The notes under the pieces: model-generated | What the model was told of the DNA's origin: nothing | The model's input: only the letters and a program-made list of their open reading frames with translations | Databases searched by the model: none | Part shown: positions 46,936 to 59,000 of the stretch, in pieces | Layout of the letters: each line of letters opens with the position of its first letter | Position numbering within the stretch: position 1 is the first letter of the stretch | Assembly: GCA_965153455.1 (NCBI GenBank) | Contig: OZ234499.1 | Span: 13,512,271-13,576,270, forward strand | Direction: 5' to 3' | Length of the DNA stretch: 64,000 nt | Source: Sphagnum compactum | Lineage: Eukaryota; Bryophyta; Sphagnopsida; Sphagnales | Translations under genes and position numbers: made by a program

Positions 46936-49559
46936 AAACCACTTTACAATGGAAAAAGCCCCATTAGAAGCCTATGTTGAGTTTGGATGAATTATTGCCC
47001 ATCATCAAGAGAAACCTCTGGAGAGGCTATATCTTGGATTGGATGAATATGATTAGACATTGTAGCAAATTGCTCACTGTAGGACCCATATTATGCCCAG
47101 TGTAGTAGGACCCAAAAAATTTGGCAGAATTTTCTCCAAAAGAGAAAATTCAAAATAAAATAAAACAATGAAGTGATTAATTTGGAGAGTTTCCAATCGC
47201 CCAGAAGTGAGAAAGAAAATAATAATATCTATTTTTTGCATATTTCTTTATTTGGTTTTCATTGTGTAATCATAAAATAAGAAGCTTGATTATAAATTTG
47301 TACTTCATGTCTGGTTTTATAGCCATTTTTGGCTAAATCTTCCTATGGATGATTGCCATTTTTTCTGCATCATTGTAGCTCATAACTTACTTTCATGATC
47401 TATACTGGGCTCAATGGATAGAAATGAGAGGGTCCTTCTTGAGTACATTAAAAGGCATATTCTATTTCTTTACCCACTCGGTCCACTAATTAAAAAAACC
47501 AGTAATGAAATTTATTATTATTATTTTTGCACAAGGAGTAGCTTTTCATTTGCCCATCACAAATTTGTTCTTTGGAATATTAGATATGCCTCAGTAGTGA
47601 TGAATTTCAGTGGCAATTGTAGTGCTCTGCACCCTTCTCCCTATTGGGTATGTACCATTTGGAAGGGGGTTTTTATCCAATTGGTAAGAACTTGCACATT
47701 GTCAAGATTTATCCTCTACAATCTCCACCCATAGAATACCAATTCTGCCATATCCAGTAGGCTCAGAGTCCCTTACATATCTAATAAGACTCCTGGATTC
47801 TTGGTGTGTTGATGATGCTGCCATTGCAATTACATCCTGAGGAAGTACTAATGTATCATTGAAACTAGATGCAAAGTTGCAAACCAAAAGACTTTGGAAT
47901 TGTGGGTTAGTTTTTTTTCAATACTTTTTACATATGTTTCATTGGGCAAATTTTCCTTGGAAGGTACTACTAGGACCCACTTTTGCCTTCTAAAGTTTGG
48001 AACCACTTTTGGGCTTCAAAGTTTGAAACCCAAAGTCACCCCCTCTTCATCCTCTCTTTCACCCCCTTCCCCTCTTTCAATCGTATCCGCAAAGTAACGA
48101 AATTTTATTAAATCTGAGTATGAAATGCTGAAACTCAGCATTTAATGCACGAGGTTGAAGAGTAATTATAATAGTTGTACACAGGTAGGAGCAGTGACAA
48201 CATAGGTAGCAGCAGTGGAGGCGCTCAGGAAAAACAAGATGAAACTCAGTGTACCACCAAAACTGGTGGAAAATTTAGTTTGCGTCCCACTTCTGTAAAA
48301 TTCTCATTCTCAGTTACACTTTTGATGCCCTATTATGTGGAAACTGGCTGTTCTCGCCCCCTAATCACATGACTTTACGAATAACTCTAGCAACTGAGTC
48401 CAATTTCCCCTTTAAGACATTGTTAAAATGTTATGTTTATTTGGTGTTGGGCCTAGAACTTCTATTCATTTAGCAATGAACATAATAGCTCATAGCACAG
48501 ATTTATTACTATTATTTTTTGGGTATCAAGAAATATACCTTCTGGGAATATTATTATGACACTCATGTGCTTTGGGCCCACTTTGGGTTCCTATAAATTA
48601 CTTTTCTGGTTCTCAAATGACATCAACAAGATGTCATGCTTACTTTGTGGCGGCTTACATACAAGATATTCAACAATCCCTTCAACAATTGTTATGGTAT
48701 GGGGGACTTGACCAGTGTAGCTTTCTTTCATTGCTGGATGATACTGAGACCCAAAACCCTAAAACCATAATTGAGAATAATTGAGGTCAACTCGAGGGTT
48801 CCAAACCCTAGCTCGATTGACTTTGCGATTAATTCTAATGTAAGAGCCCCTCCACCTCACAATGGTGAACTTCACTTTTAAAACATTAAAATAAGTGAAT
48901 GGTTAAATGCTTAATGTCCCCACCCAATAACATCACAAAAACAAAATAAAACTCACTTCAAACAGTATAAAGATCACTTACACCTTTACATGTGAAGAGA
49001 TAATTTGCCAACCAAGTTCACAGCAGAACAATCTGTTTAGAAATCTTATTAAAATGACAACATCTTAAAGTCATTTACACTGGAGCAACAAGATTTGTAT
49101 TATCCTGTTGCAAGATTTAATAAAAAGGAGCCTTTTCCTGCTGTGGGGCTGGAGATGCTCCAACAAACAAAAAATTTAGTGGCAAAGAAATAACACTGCA
49201 AAATTGAACACAAAACATATTGCAGGCTTACTTTCTTCCTATTTCATAACTCCAAAACATGGCAAGACACAAAAACCCTAACTCACAGTCCAATCCTACA
49301 ACTTTATGAGTTCCAAGCATACACAAAATGTACATTATGTGATAAAAAATTGACACCCAAAAACATCATCAAATTGTGAAGTTGAACAAGAAGAAAACAA
49401 ACAAACATCAAATCATTAAGTTGAATCATCTTCTCAGCTCTCAATTTTCAATCCACACAACATATATGGAGTTACAAACCATTTCAATTCTCATCACAAG
49501 TTATTTCATGCTGAAAAATAGACCTTTTGAAAATCATAAAGAGAAACACCATGGGTAAT
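46936..49559. other. Gene-free stretch
   Basis: No gene recognised. Opposed short frames at 47414-47734 (plus) and 47702-47887 (minus) have no motif I can name. A possible decayed MITE lies at about 48844-49160 (see findings). Confidence 0.5.
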
Positions 49560-50065
49560 CTGATACCATTGTCATTCCATAAGAGCAAAACAAACACAAA
49601 CCATCAAGAAAAAACAATAAGAGGCCATAACATTGCAATTCTATAAGAGAAAAACAAACACAACATTAGATAATCAAGAAAAACAACCAGAGCCAATATA
49701 CCATTGTGATTCTATAAGAGAAAAGCAAACACAAACAATAAGAGCCAATACCATTGCAATTTGATAACAGCAGAACAGACACAAAAGTTAAATCATAAAG
49801 AAAAGCAATAAAAACCAAGATACCATTGTGACTCTGTAGGAGCGAAGCAAACACAGAAATTAAATCATCAAGAAAAAAAAAGTCAATTCCATTGTGATTC
49901 TATAAAAGACAAACACAAAAGTTAAATCATAAAGAATTTAAACTCTCGAGAAAAAACATTAAGAGCCAATACCATTGTGACACTATAAAACCCTAAAATT
50001 GATTCATCAAGAAAAGAAATAAGAGCCAGTGTACCAGTGTACCATTGTGATTGAACACAAAAACT
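49560..50065. repeat. Tandem array, about 68-bp unit, eight copies
   Basis: (A/T)CCATTG(T/C)(G/C)A(T/C)TCTATAAGAG or a variant recurs near 49565, 49629, 49700, 49750, 49821, 49888, 49971 and 50041. Between copies lie AAAGCAAACACAAA, a (T)AAATCAT(A/C)AAGAAAA segment and (C)AATAAGAGCCAATA. Spacings range from 50 to 83 bases. It ends about 650 bases beyond the 3' end of the acyltransferase gene. Confidence 0.85.
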
Positions 50066-50722
50066 AAACATGCTTCCCAGGATCATGCAAGTCTGCAACA
50101 CAAAATGCATCCAAAAACAATGCATCCTAATTCCATTCAACACATTCACCAACTAGTGTAGAAATGCTAACAAATTGCAGACACATCAACAGCAAAAGTG
50201 AACAGATGTCATGGACTTCTAGGGTTGAGGATCAGATTCAGAGTATATCTCAGAGAAGGTTTCACCACGAAAATAAAATAGTGGATATATCCTTTCTAGT
50301 GTACAGTTTGAGTCTGTAACTAGTAATTTTGAAAAACTGGTTTGTTTATCAGCTTCACATTGCTACACTGTAACTGTGCAAATACTTCCAAAATGGATTT
50401 CTCTCTTTCCTGCCAACTACAGTGAGCATTTGAAACTGGAACATGATGCACACATCAACAGCCACAAGCAGCTACTGAGATCACCATTTAGCTTTGTGTC
50501 TCCAATAGAGTGCAACCCATTGGTTGACTGAGTGACAGATCTCTTCAGCAACTATGTGCAGACCAGGAGATGTGAAACTATGGAACCAATGGGCATGTTG
50601 GCATAATCTATGCTCCCAGGAACAGAATCACAACAATGTCCTAAGACAGCACCCCCAAAATAAGCCTTCCACCTCTCCTGATCTAATTTCTACTGGTAAA
50701 ACTTTGCTATGAAAAGTTTGTG

Positions 50723-53656
50723 TTAGCTTGCACATACCATGCGGTCAAAGTGCTCTAGTGTTGCTTGTGGTGGCCCCATAATCCCACTGCATCCAACAAC
50801 TTTTCTTCTTCTCAACCAACGCATATTCGCCAAACTTTTAGCAAGCTCCTCCTGCATGGTCCATTCTTTCTTCATTCCATTTTCCTGTGCACCAGTTGAT
50901 TTTGGAGCACCGACATCCACAGAATCCAATGAATTTGTTCTTATACAATTTGCACATAATCGGGTTTCTTCCAACTTGAGTCCCTCTGGAGAGTGCTCAG
51001 GCTTAACTTGGGAAGTCAATCCTTCAGTGGCACCAGTGTTAGTGCTATCTGTCAGAGCATGATTGCTTCCATTTCCTGTTGGAGCAAACTTTCTCTTCTT
51101 TTTCGCATCCATCTTTCGAGGCATGACATCAAAGAAGAAATTTCCTCCATTCCACACAGCAGCAGATACTTTGAAGCACTCAAAGAAGATATGAAGACGG
51201 TATGACTTGAACATTGGAACAGTGAGGGCCATAGTCAACACTGTGAAAATAGCTTGCAACACTACATACATGAGCACACGTCTCTTATCTCCCAAAAGAC
51301 CACATAAACGCCACCATATATTGTTAGCTCGTGAAGCTTTTCGAGACAGTTCCCTGTTGGTAACACAATGCCAGCTAAACATCAGCCACAGACTGAAGAC
51401 CTTTCTTGAAGCCTTGCATATTTCCTGAGAGAGCTTCACCCTGATACACTTTTGTGAATGTCCTTTGGCATTTTGATGAACAGTAGACAGGGAAAACAAA
51501 ATGGACACATCTAGAAAGGTAAGGCCAGTGAACAAGACCTGTAGGAGGTCATAACTTCAGGATCCCTCAGTAATCGTTGGTGTCGCAGTACATTCACAAC
51601 AAGAAAGTAGAGCATCTGCCATACACAATATACAAATAGTGGCACAAGGAATAACCATGTCCAAAGTGATTGGTTACTCTCAAGTAAAGGCCATGCAGGC
51701 CAGGGTCCTGTCTCATCAGGTGAATGGTGGGAGAATGTCCGTGGATCCCACCACCTAATGATGAAGAAGACAATCCCTGCAGACAATTCAACACATTCTC
51801 TCTGTATCAACCAAAAGCCCAATGCAAAGCAAGCAATTGATCTCACATTGGTATCTTTTGGCTACTTACCTGGAAGTAAATGTATAAGAACACCAATGAT
51901 TTTGTCAATGGAGCTGAAGACAAGGCTACACCGCCACACAATCAGTGCCCATGCCAATGGTCCCTGCACAGTTATTGGAGGTAGACTTCTCTAAGTTCAA
52001 CTTAATTTCACAATAATAGTAAACAATTGGTAACTAAACACCTGTGGCATAGCAAGTGATAGTAAAACACATTAGCTACAGGTGGTCAAAGTTGCACTAA
52101 CCTCAGCAAAAGAAAAGCAAACAAGAAATAGTTTGTCATTATTTGGAAAGAATAGGAGGCTGGTCACAAATATTGCATTGGCATAGTAGCAGAAATCCTG
52201 CATACCAACAAACTCCAATTAATCCTCAAGATGATAGATCGTTATGTTAAGTAGTGGAGAAATGCAGCGTTTTCACCTGTACTCTGAGGTGAGTTTTTGA
52301 AATTCAACAAGTTGAGATTCCTAGCTCCCAAATTGCAGACCTCATCTTAAAACTGGAATAATATTGGACATCCATTTTATTGCACATGCGTTTGATTTGG
52401 TGTTAACTATTCATTAAATTGGAACTCATGTGTCAACTTCATGTGACCCTGAGTCTCTCTTCATTTCACCTGTGAACCACAAGTTGAACTGATTGTGTTG
52501 TGTATAAATTTACTAGACCCTATGTATGAATAAAGATCTGAAAAATGTGCATTGTGATGCTCAGACAATAAGCAAATCACAAAAAATCAATAATATTGAG
52601 CCCACTTTAGATTTGAGTACCCCTTATAATGGCCAGTCAGCTCTTGCCAATTTTACTGACCACTGGCTTAGTCACCAATTGGGCCTAAATCTGCATGAGA
52701 AAGGAATGCCAGATGTCCCCAAAATAAGAAGACCTAGCAATCACCAATGATCAGTCATCAATCTACTTAAAGGGTCAAGGATGATGAGTGGTGAAAGTAT
52801 AAGGGCCACAGATGCCAAGCTTATTGTACCAGAAGGTAATAATGCCACTTCTTGATGCGGTAGTAGATCCATCTGAGAGGGGCAACAGTGATGAAGAATA
52901 GGCAGTACAAGTAAGGGATATCATCAGGCCCTGCAACAACCAAACACAGAACACAGTCCAATTCGTTGAAATGAGGTTTGCTTGAACACTTCCACATACA
53001 TTGGCAGAGAGCTCAAATACACAGCATGTTTTTCACAAAGTCAGCTACAGTTGCACATGTGTAAACAGAAGACATTGAATGAAAAGTGTTGTGGTTTCTC
53101 AGACTTACTTGATCCTAGCAAGAAGCAAAAGGTCCCAAAAGCGGCAACTCCCATGCTGTAAGTCACCTGCAGGGGAGGGTTTTGACTGATGAGCAACACT
53201 TCCAATTGTGTACAACAGAACCAAGCCTGTGAAGAAGGAATGATAACCTAAAATTGGCAATGACAGGAACTTGAATCTCAGGTGAAGAAGGTGAGCTTGC
53301 AAGAAGATTTAGTGATAAAAACCTTAGTAATAAAAGCCTCATGCTCATCAGCACGCTTGGCAATTTTCCCAGCTTGTTTTGTAATCAGTTCCTTTGTCTG
53401 AAGAACCACCTGCACACCTCATACAATGCCAAGAAAAAATTGAAACATTCTGCTCTTGAACAGGTTGCTTACCATGTGTACAACCAAATCAGCAACTGGC
53501 AAAAATGGCATGTTCTTTGAGGTCTTATCCAGATTAAGAGCAGCAAGTACACACCTTTCGGGGACTTCGGCTTCCTTTCCGTCCTATCCGTTGCCCAAGT
53601 CCCTTGGGCCACTGTCCTCCTCCTTCGCCGTTCCGATCTATACCATCGGGAGCCAT
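50723..53656 (-). CDS. GPC1: Glycerophosphocholine acyltransferase 1 (GPCAT/GPC1, DUF2838 family)
   Basis: ER membrane enzyme that acylates glycerophosphocholine with acyl-CoA to give lysophosphatidylcholine, recycling the headgroup of deacylated PC. Eight exons: 53656-53555, 53409-53323, 53166-53109, 52930-52830, 52197-52102, 51963-51870, 51776-51539, 51353-50723, giving 468 residues with every phase consistent. Family segments in order: [137 protein letters not shown] and [10 protein letters not shown]. Several hydrophobic segments precede a hydrophilic tail from about residue 340. That tail (about 130 residues) is longer than in Arabidopsis GPC1 (about 380 residues in all). A GTATGT donor at 50737 just before the stop leaves open a further 3' exon; the first exon is short and poorly conserved. 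Confidence 0.93.
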
Positions 53657-55332
53657 TGCGACCTAAATCCTACAAGTCTTGGAGACCTGAAGCGTCCTTC
53701 AGAATAATGCGCTGCGTTCCAGAACGAGAGCAGTAATGATGCAACTTTCCTTGTAGGATCCGCTCTCCTGGCGTCTCCTTCGAGCACTAGGAAGACAAAA
53801 ATGATGCGAACGATGAGTGCCACAAACTTGTTCCTCCAGGGCGATAGTATCTTCCTTCCAAATATATCATCACTGCCTTCTATTATCTGATCGTAGACTT
53901 TTTGGATTAGTGCCTTCACGCAGACAATGTAGGAAACTAGACGATCGCACTATCCTTGTGACAAGAATCAAGCAAAAATGGAGACATGAGATTTACATAA
54001 AAAGTTTCCAGATGAGGGAACAGAACGAGCAATGAAGATGTACAGAGTATATCTCGTGGAAAGGAAACTGAGATTCACACAGATTCACGTGACGAGAAAA
54101 CACTGCAGCAGCCCGGGACGCGAGACAAGAACCGCATGGAACCAATGGATCATTGAAGAGACAAGAAAGTAGGTAATACCGTAACAACAAGAGACCGACA
54201 AGACGATGAAACCTTCTTCACGAAGAAGTTCCTTACAGATACGAGTTTTGTCGCCGCGGGAGAACTAAAAAAACTCTGAGAAACAGTACAATACGAGTTT
54301 TCTTCATGTCAAGCAATCACGAAACATGTACACGACACGAGAAAGTATGAAACAAGGAGTTCAACGGGCACAACAACAGAAGGAAGCTCGGAGCATCAAA
54401 GGAGGACTTAATTTACAAGTAAAGGAAGCTTACAGCAATGCCAAACTTTTCTCTCCTATGGCCGGGTGAAGAAGTTGCCGATGCGAGAAAAGATGAGATT
54501 GAGTCGTCAAAGCTGTGGGAAAGAGTACAGTATTGGAAAAGCTCAGCCCTCAAAGTGCATTAGAGTGTATTTGACTCACCCACCCAATCACGGCTTGCGA
54601 AACCGGAAAAAAAATAATTTGTTAGATGCGAGATGAAGCAATTTTCCTTGCGAAAACAGGAAACGGAAGCGAGATCTTGGAGCAAGAAATAGAAGACGTG
54701 CGCAAAAGGAGCTCACTAGAAAATCCGCAACGAACATACAAAGGCAGCAGCAGTAGCAGGAGTAGCGCTCTTCCGTCCCGGGCACGACGACGACAAGGGC
54801 GTAATTAACCCCACCTTGTTGAACTAGGGTTACTGTAACCCGACCATCGGTGAGAGAATTACACGCAGAAATTGTTGACTGGCGAGTGACGAGATAGGGC
54901 GGCGAAACCTGGATCTCGAGTGATGGAGGGCGGAAAGCGTGCGATGGCGAGCGTGTTTTTCTGTTTAGGGTTCAAAGCCAGTTTGTGAACATATCGAGGT
55001 GCCGGCGAAAGTTACTGGCCGGAATCCAGGTGCTGAACCGCTATCTACCAATGCGGAGAGCTTGCCACGTCCTTGGCCTCTCGATTTTGATTCCCCAGGC
55101 ATCTTCCCTGATGCTCTTCTTTGTTTTCAAAAACGGTCGTCAACCCACCCCCCCCCCCCCCCGCCCGCTTTCCCCAAAAGAGGTTTTGGCAATTAATTAG
55201 CCAAATTTGCAAGCCATTTGTAGGATGGTGAATGGTGTTAAAAAGCTAGTACAAATGCCTCCCTTTAAAATCCAAATAGAAATATGGTGGAAAAATTTCC
55301 AAATAAAAAGATTTCTTGAAATTTAGTGGCTT
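53657..55332 (-). promoter_or_regulatory. Upstream region of the GPCAT gene
   Basis: G+C is raised from 53657 to about 55100, as upstream of the other genes here. No second gene was recognised; the minus-strand frame 53919-53638 overlaps the GPCAT start out of frame and has no known domain. A 15-base C-run lies at 55148-55162. An AACTAGGGTTACTGTAACCC segment (about 54823-54842) contains a short inverted repeat (GGGTTAC/GTAACCC). Confidence 0.35.
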
Positions 55333-55353
55333 CCCCCCCCCCCCCCCCCCCCC
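55333..55353. repeat. Poly-C homopolymer, 21 bases
   Basis: Uninterrupted run of 21 C (21 G on the minus strand), one of several long C-runs in the window (also 55148-55162, near 20185 and near 18067). Length may be affected by sequencing error. Confidence 0.9.
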
Positions 55354-55686
55354 TCTAAAGGACTAGGACGAGGAACACTCCAGAAGGAAGGGAGGAAGGC
55401 TTGCTCAGAATATGCGTAGAATATGCATGGAGTGGGTGAAAGATATATGGACCACGCATAGAATATGCATAGAATGTTGGGATATTTGACAGCCACATGG
55501 AATTTGCATGGTTTGGAGGAGACGGTTAGAAGGACTGAACAAATGAAAACATAACAAACCCCAGATACAAAGGAGCCTATCACACATGAAATTGTAGTTT
55601 CTTTGCTCACTCTACTTGTCTAACAAGCCAACCGATCAACCATTATGGAGTTAATTTGGATGCACCAATTAAAAAAAAAAGGCTTA

Positions 55687-56059
55687 GACCATCTCCACCG
55701 GTGCTCAATATGTCACTCTGGATAATAAAATTAAATCTCTACGTTTAGCTGTTTTTTTTGGCAACCCCACCAATAAAACTGTAATTGGAACTGCATATAC
55801 ATGGGAACTACTAATAGCAAACCACCTGGACCAATCGTTATGATCGACCAATCAGAAATACTGAGCTGCAGTCACGTCCAATTGATTACACTCTTCTTTG
55901 AGGTGCACAACTGTGTTGCGCCCTTTACCGGCCACGGCAAGCTGCACGAATTTGGTGCAGAAAAACCAATTTCCTGAGCTAAACCGGCACATTTTGACTT
56001 TTTCACAATAAATTCTACTGTCTGGAGTCACATACGGAGGAGCACCGCTGGAGATGCTC
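55687..56059. mobile_element. PIF/Harbinger-like MITE, 373 bp
   Basis: The left end reads GACCATCTCCACCGGTGCTC, and the inverted right end reads GAGCATCTCCAGCGGTGCTC (two mismatches in 20). TTA flanks both ends (55684-55686 and 56060-56062), the 3-bp duplication typical of PIF/Harbinger elements. GAGCATCTCCA-type ends are a recurrent feature of plant MITEs. There is no coding sequence inside, so it is non-autonomous. Confidence 0.8.
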
Positions 56060-56062
56060 TTA

Positions 56063-59000
56063 CACAATGTTTGACAGATTGAATTTGAGGTTGGATGGGG
56101 CGGAAAAAAAAGCAGTTGATTTTTATTAATCGTATGTCCAATCTAAATTGAAAATGTTGTTCCATTTGTCTCATAGTATAATATGCATTAACAATCCCTC
56201 TGACATCCATCCATCCATCCATCCTCCTTACACTACTAGTCTGGGCTGGGATGGATAAAAGCTGGTTTCCATTTGTAAAGAGTACTATGCATTATCCCCT
56301 GACATCCATCCCCATAATGGTCCCCAGATGAATTTTTAACAAAAATGTTGTTTGATTTGTGCCACCTTACTATTTCCGCATTATCCCCTGCATGATTGAT
56401 TGTTCCGGGTGCATCTTTCTATCCTTGCAGACGGATTGAAATGGGGGGGGGTATGGGGTAGTGCGGGAGTTGGTGGGTAAAATCATTGTTTGATGGATTT
56501 GATACGAGTTTCTTCTACCGAAGGAAAATGAGGGATGGATTGAATCGAATCTTGTCCAAATACGCCAAACCAAAGTCCGTTCCTTAGTTGTGCCCCACAA
56601 AACAAAGCTTTATTTTTTACTTCAAGATATGGCAAGAAGAAACAAGCTTTTACTTTGAGAGACTTTCACTACTTAGCTTTTATATGTTTTTCATTGGAAA
56701 TTGTTTTGGCACGGATGCATGCCGGTCGGGTTGGGTGGGGTCATCTTCCGTTCGTTCATTTGTTTTCTAGTTTAAGACAACAAGAGCAACCCATTAGGTA
56801 CCCAATCCGATCATGGTTGTTGTTTTTTTTGGGCTGTTTTGGGAAAGGAAAATTAAATTCTCGAACATGGATTGATTTCACAACTTCAGAATGTCGGGAA
56901 GCTTCCTTGCGCAAGTTTGTTTTATTATGTTGATTTTAGTTTAGTGAATCTTATCTCCTCCAACCCCCAAACTTAACCCTCGGGCTGTTTTTGGTTCCTC
57001 CATCCTCAAACTAATTTTTGGGGGGGATTTTTTGGGCTATTTTTCATAAAATTAGAGTAAAGGGGGGGACCCAAAGTGAAACATGACAAAGCATGCTTCT
57101 ATTTTGGGGAGGGAAGCATTATTACCTATTTAGGCTTTCTATGTTGGGGGGAGTGGCCCATTTTGCAAAAAAATATTGATGATGGGCCAATCAAATGGCT
57201 CCTTTTGGCGAAAAACAAAAAAAAAAAGAATTGTGGGTGCATTCCCTTACTAATGTAATTGATTTTTATTTTGCAGAACATGATTGGTAATAACTAGTGA
57301 TTTTTATTTAAAAGTACGTTAAAAAGAATTTGTTCCTTTGTTTTAGAAAGATTAAAATTTTAAGTTTTTTGTTAAAGTGGTTCATGTGACTTTTAATGAA
57401 TTGTGTAGGCCCAATAAATTAGTTTATAATTAATTATTCAATAAATTATTCAAGAGATAATTAATTATTAAATTATAATTAATTTGGTTTTTATTAATTG
57501 GAATCGGTGATTCAAACCACCCACATTGATGTACACCTCTCTAATGAATATTGGTCTTCCCTTATTGCACTCGGGCTTTCCGTTATTAATGATAATCAAT
57601 TGACACAAAGTCCAAATTATTTAAATTAATAGATTTAAATTTATTTAAATAAATTATTCAAGAGATAGTTCGTTACCAAAAATTGGTAATCCATGGTCAT
57701 ATAGAATATCTATGAAATTATTTTGAGTTTCATTAATCTTAAAGTATGAGATTTCATTTTCACCTACTAAAACACTAATATTTTGAAGACCCATGATGTC
57801 TTTTTTGATTTTTTTTCATTATTTTAAAAATAAAATTTTGGGGGCCTTTTTTTCCAACATTCCTCAATGTTCTTTTCTATGTTTCCCAATGATCCTTAGT
57901 TTTTTTAAAAAATAAATATAATCTATTTTCAACCCTAAAGCTAATAACATTCTTTATGTATTTCTCAATGTCCTCTTACATTATATCCAATGCCTTCAAC
58001 CTTCAAGGTTTTGATGCATTCTATTGTTTGCAAAAAAAATAAATCATGTTCAATTTAAGACCCTTGGTGTTTCCAATGTGCCTTTTCAACATTCGTATTA
58101 TTTCTTGGTGTTATTTTGTCATTCTTTGTTGGCATTCCTATCTTATTTTCTTCTCATTTTTTGTCATTTGTGATGTTGTTTAGGTGTGTTTTTTTTTTTG
58201 GACAAAACTTAGGTCATTCTCAAACCAAAACATTGGACTAATTTGAATTTTGACATAATATATGTTTGTTGAGTTAACATTTCAAAAATTGACTTAACAA
58301 CAAGCATAATGGTTTTAATATTCAATTCTTTTTAAAATGATGGGTCAAATCTTCATTAATTATAAATGTGATCAAAGTTGAAAGTGACAATATATTCAAT
58401 TGATGTGAAAAAAAAAAAGCAAAAAAAAAGGGAGAAGAAGATGTTTACCCATTTTAATGAAAGGGTGGTTAAAAGGGACAAAATAAAATGATTAAAAAAT
58501 GTCCAATAAAATATTACAAAAAAGTTGAAATTTAATGTTGTTATGTTTTCATATGTGATTCAATTAATAAAATGATTAATGTAATTTATTATATTCTGAT
58601 TAATTTTGATTTAAATAATTATTAGATTAAAAATACAAAAAAGTTAGTTATTTGAAACATCTTGATAAATCAATTTTAAATTATATTTATAGTGAAATTT
58701 CATATTGATTTATTTGTCAATTTGATTTCCAATACAAACCAAAAGCTATTAACATGTTAAATTTATTGTTAACACTTGTTGGAATTATGAACATTATGAA
58801 AATTAATCAATATCAAATCCAATAGAAAAAAATATGGATGTAGAGTGTGGTTTAGTGGTTTGAAATACACCAACACATGTTATTCTTTTCATTTGAAACA
58901 AAATGTTGAAATGAAAAACATTTAAGACAATTTGCAATCATGATGTATAGGTTGGAAATTTTAATCATAATTTAATATTCATCTTTCAAACAAAAAAATG

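Noticed and set aside
47414-47887. Opposed frames that faintly suggested retroelement or gene fragments
   Set aside because: I could not name any motif (no RT, integrase or gag signature), so no call was made.
53638-53919. 93-codon minus-strand frame overlapping the GPCAT first exon
   Set aside because: Different frame from the GPCAT exon, no family match, and the GPCAT start at 53656 gives a phase-consistent protein.
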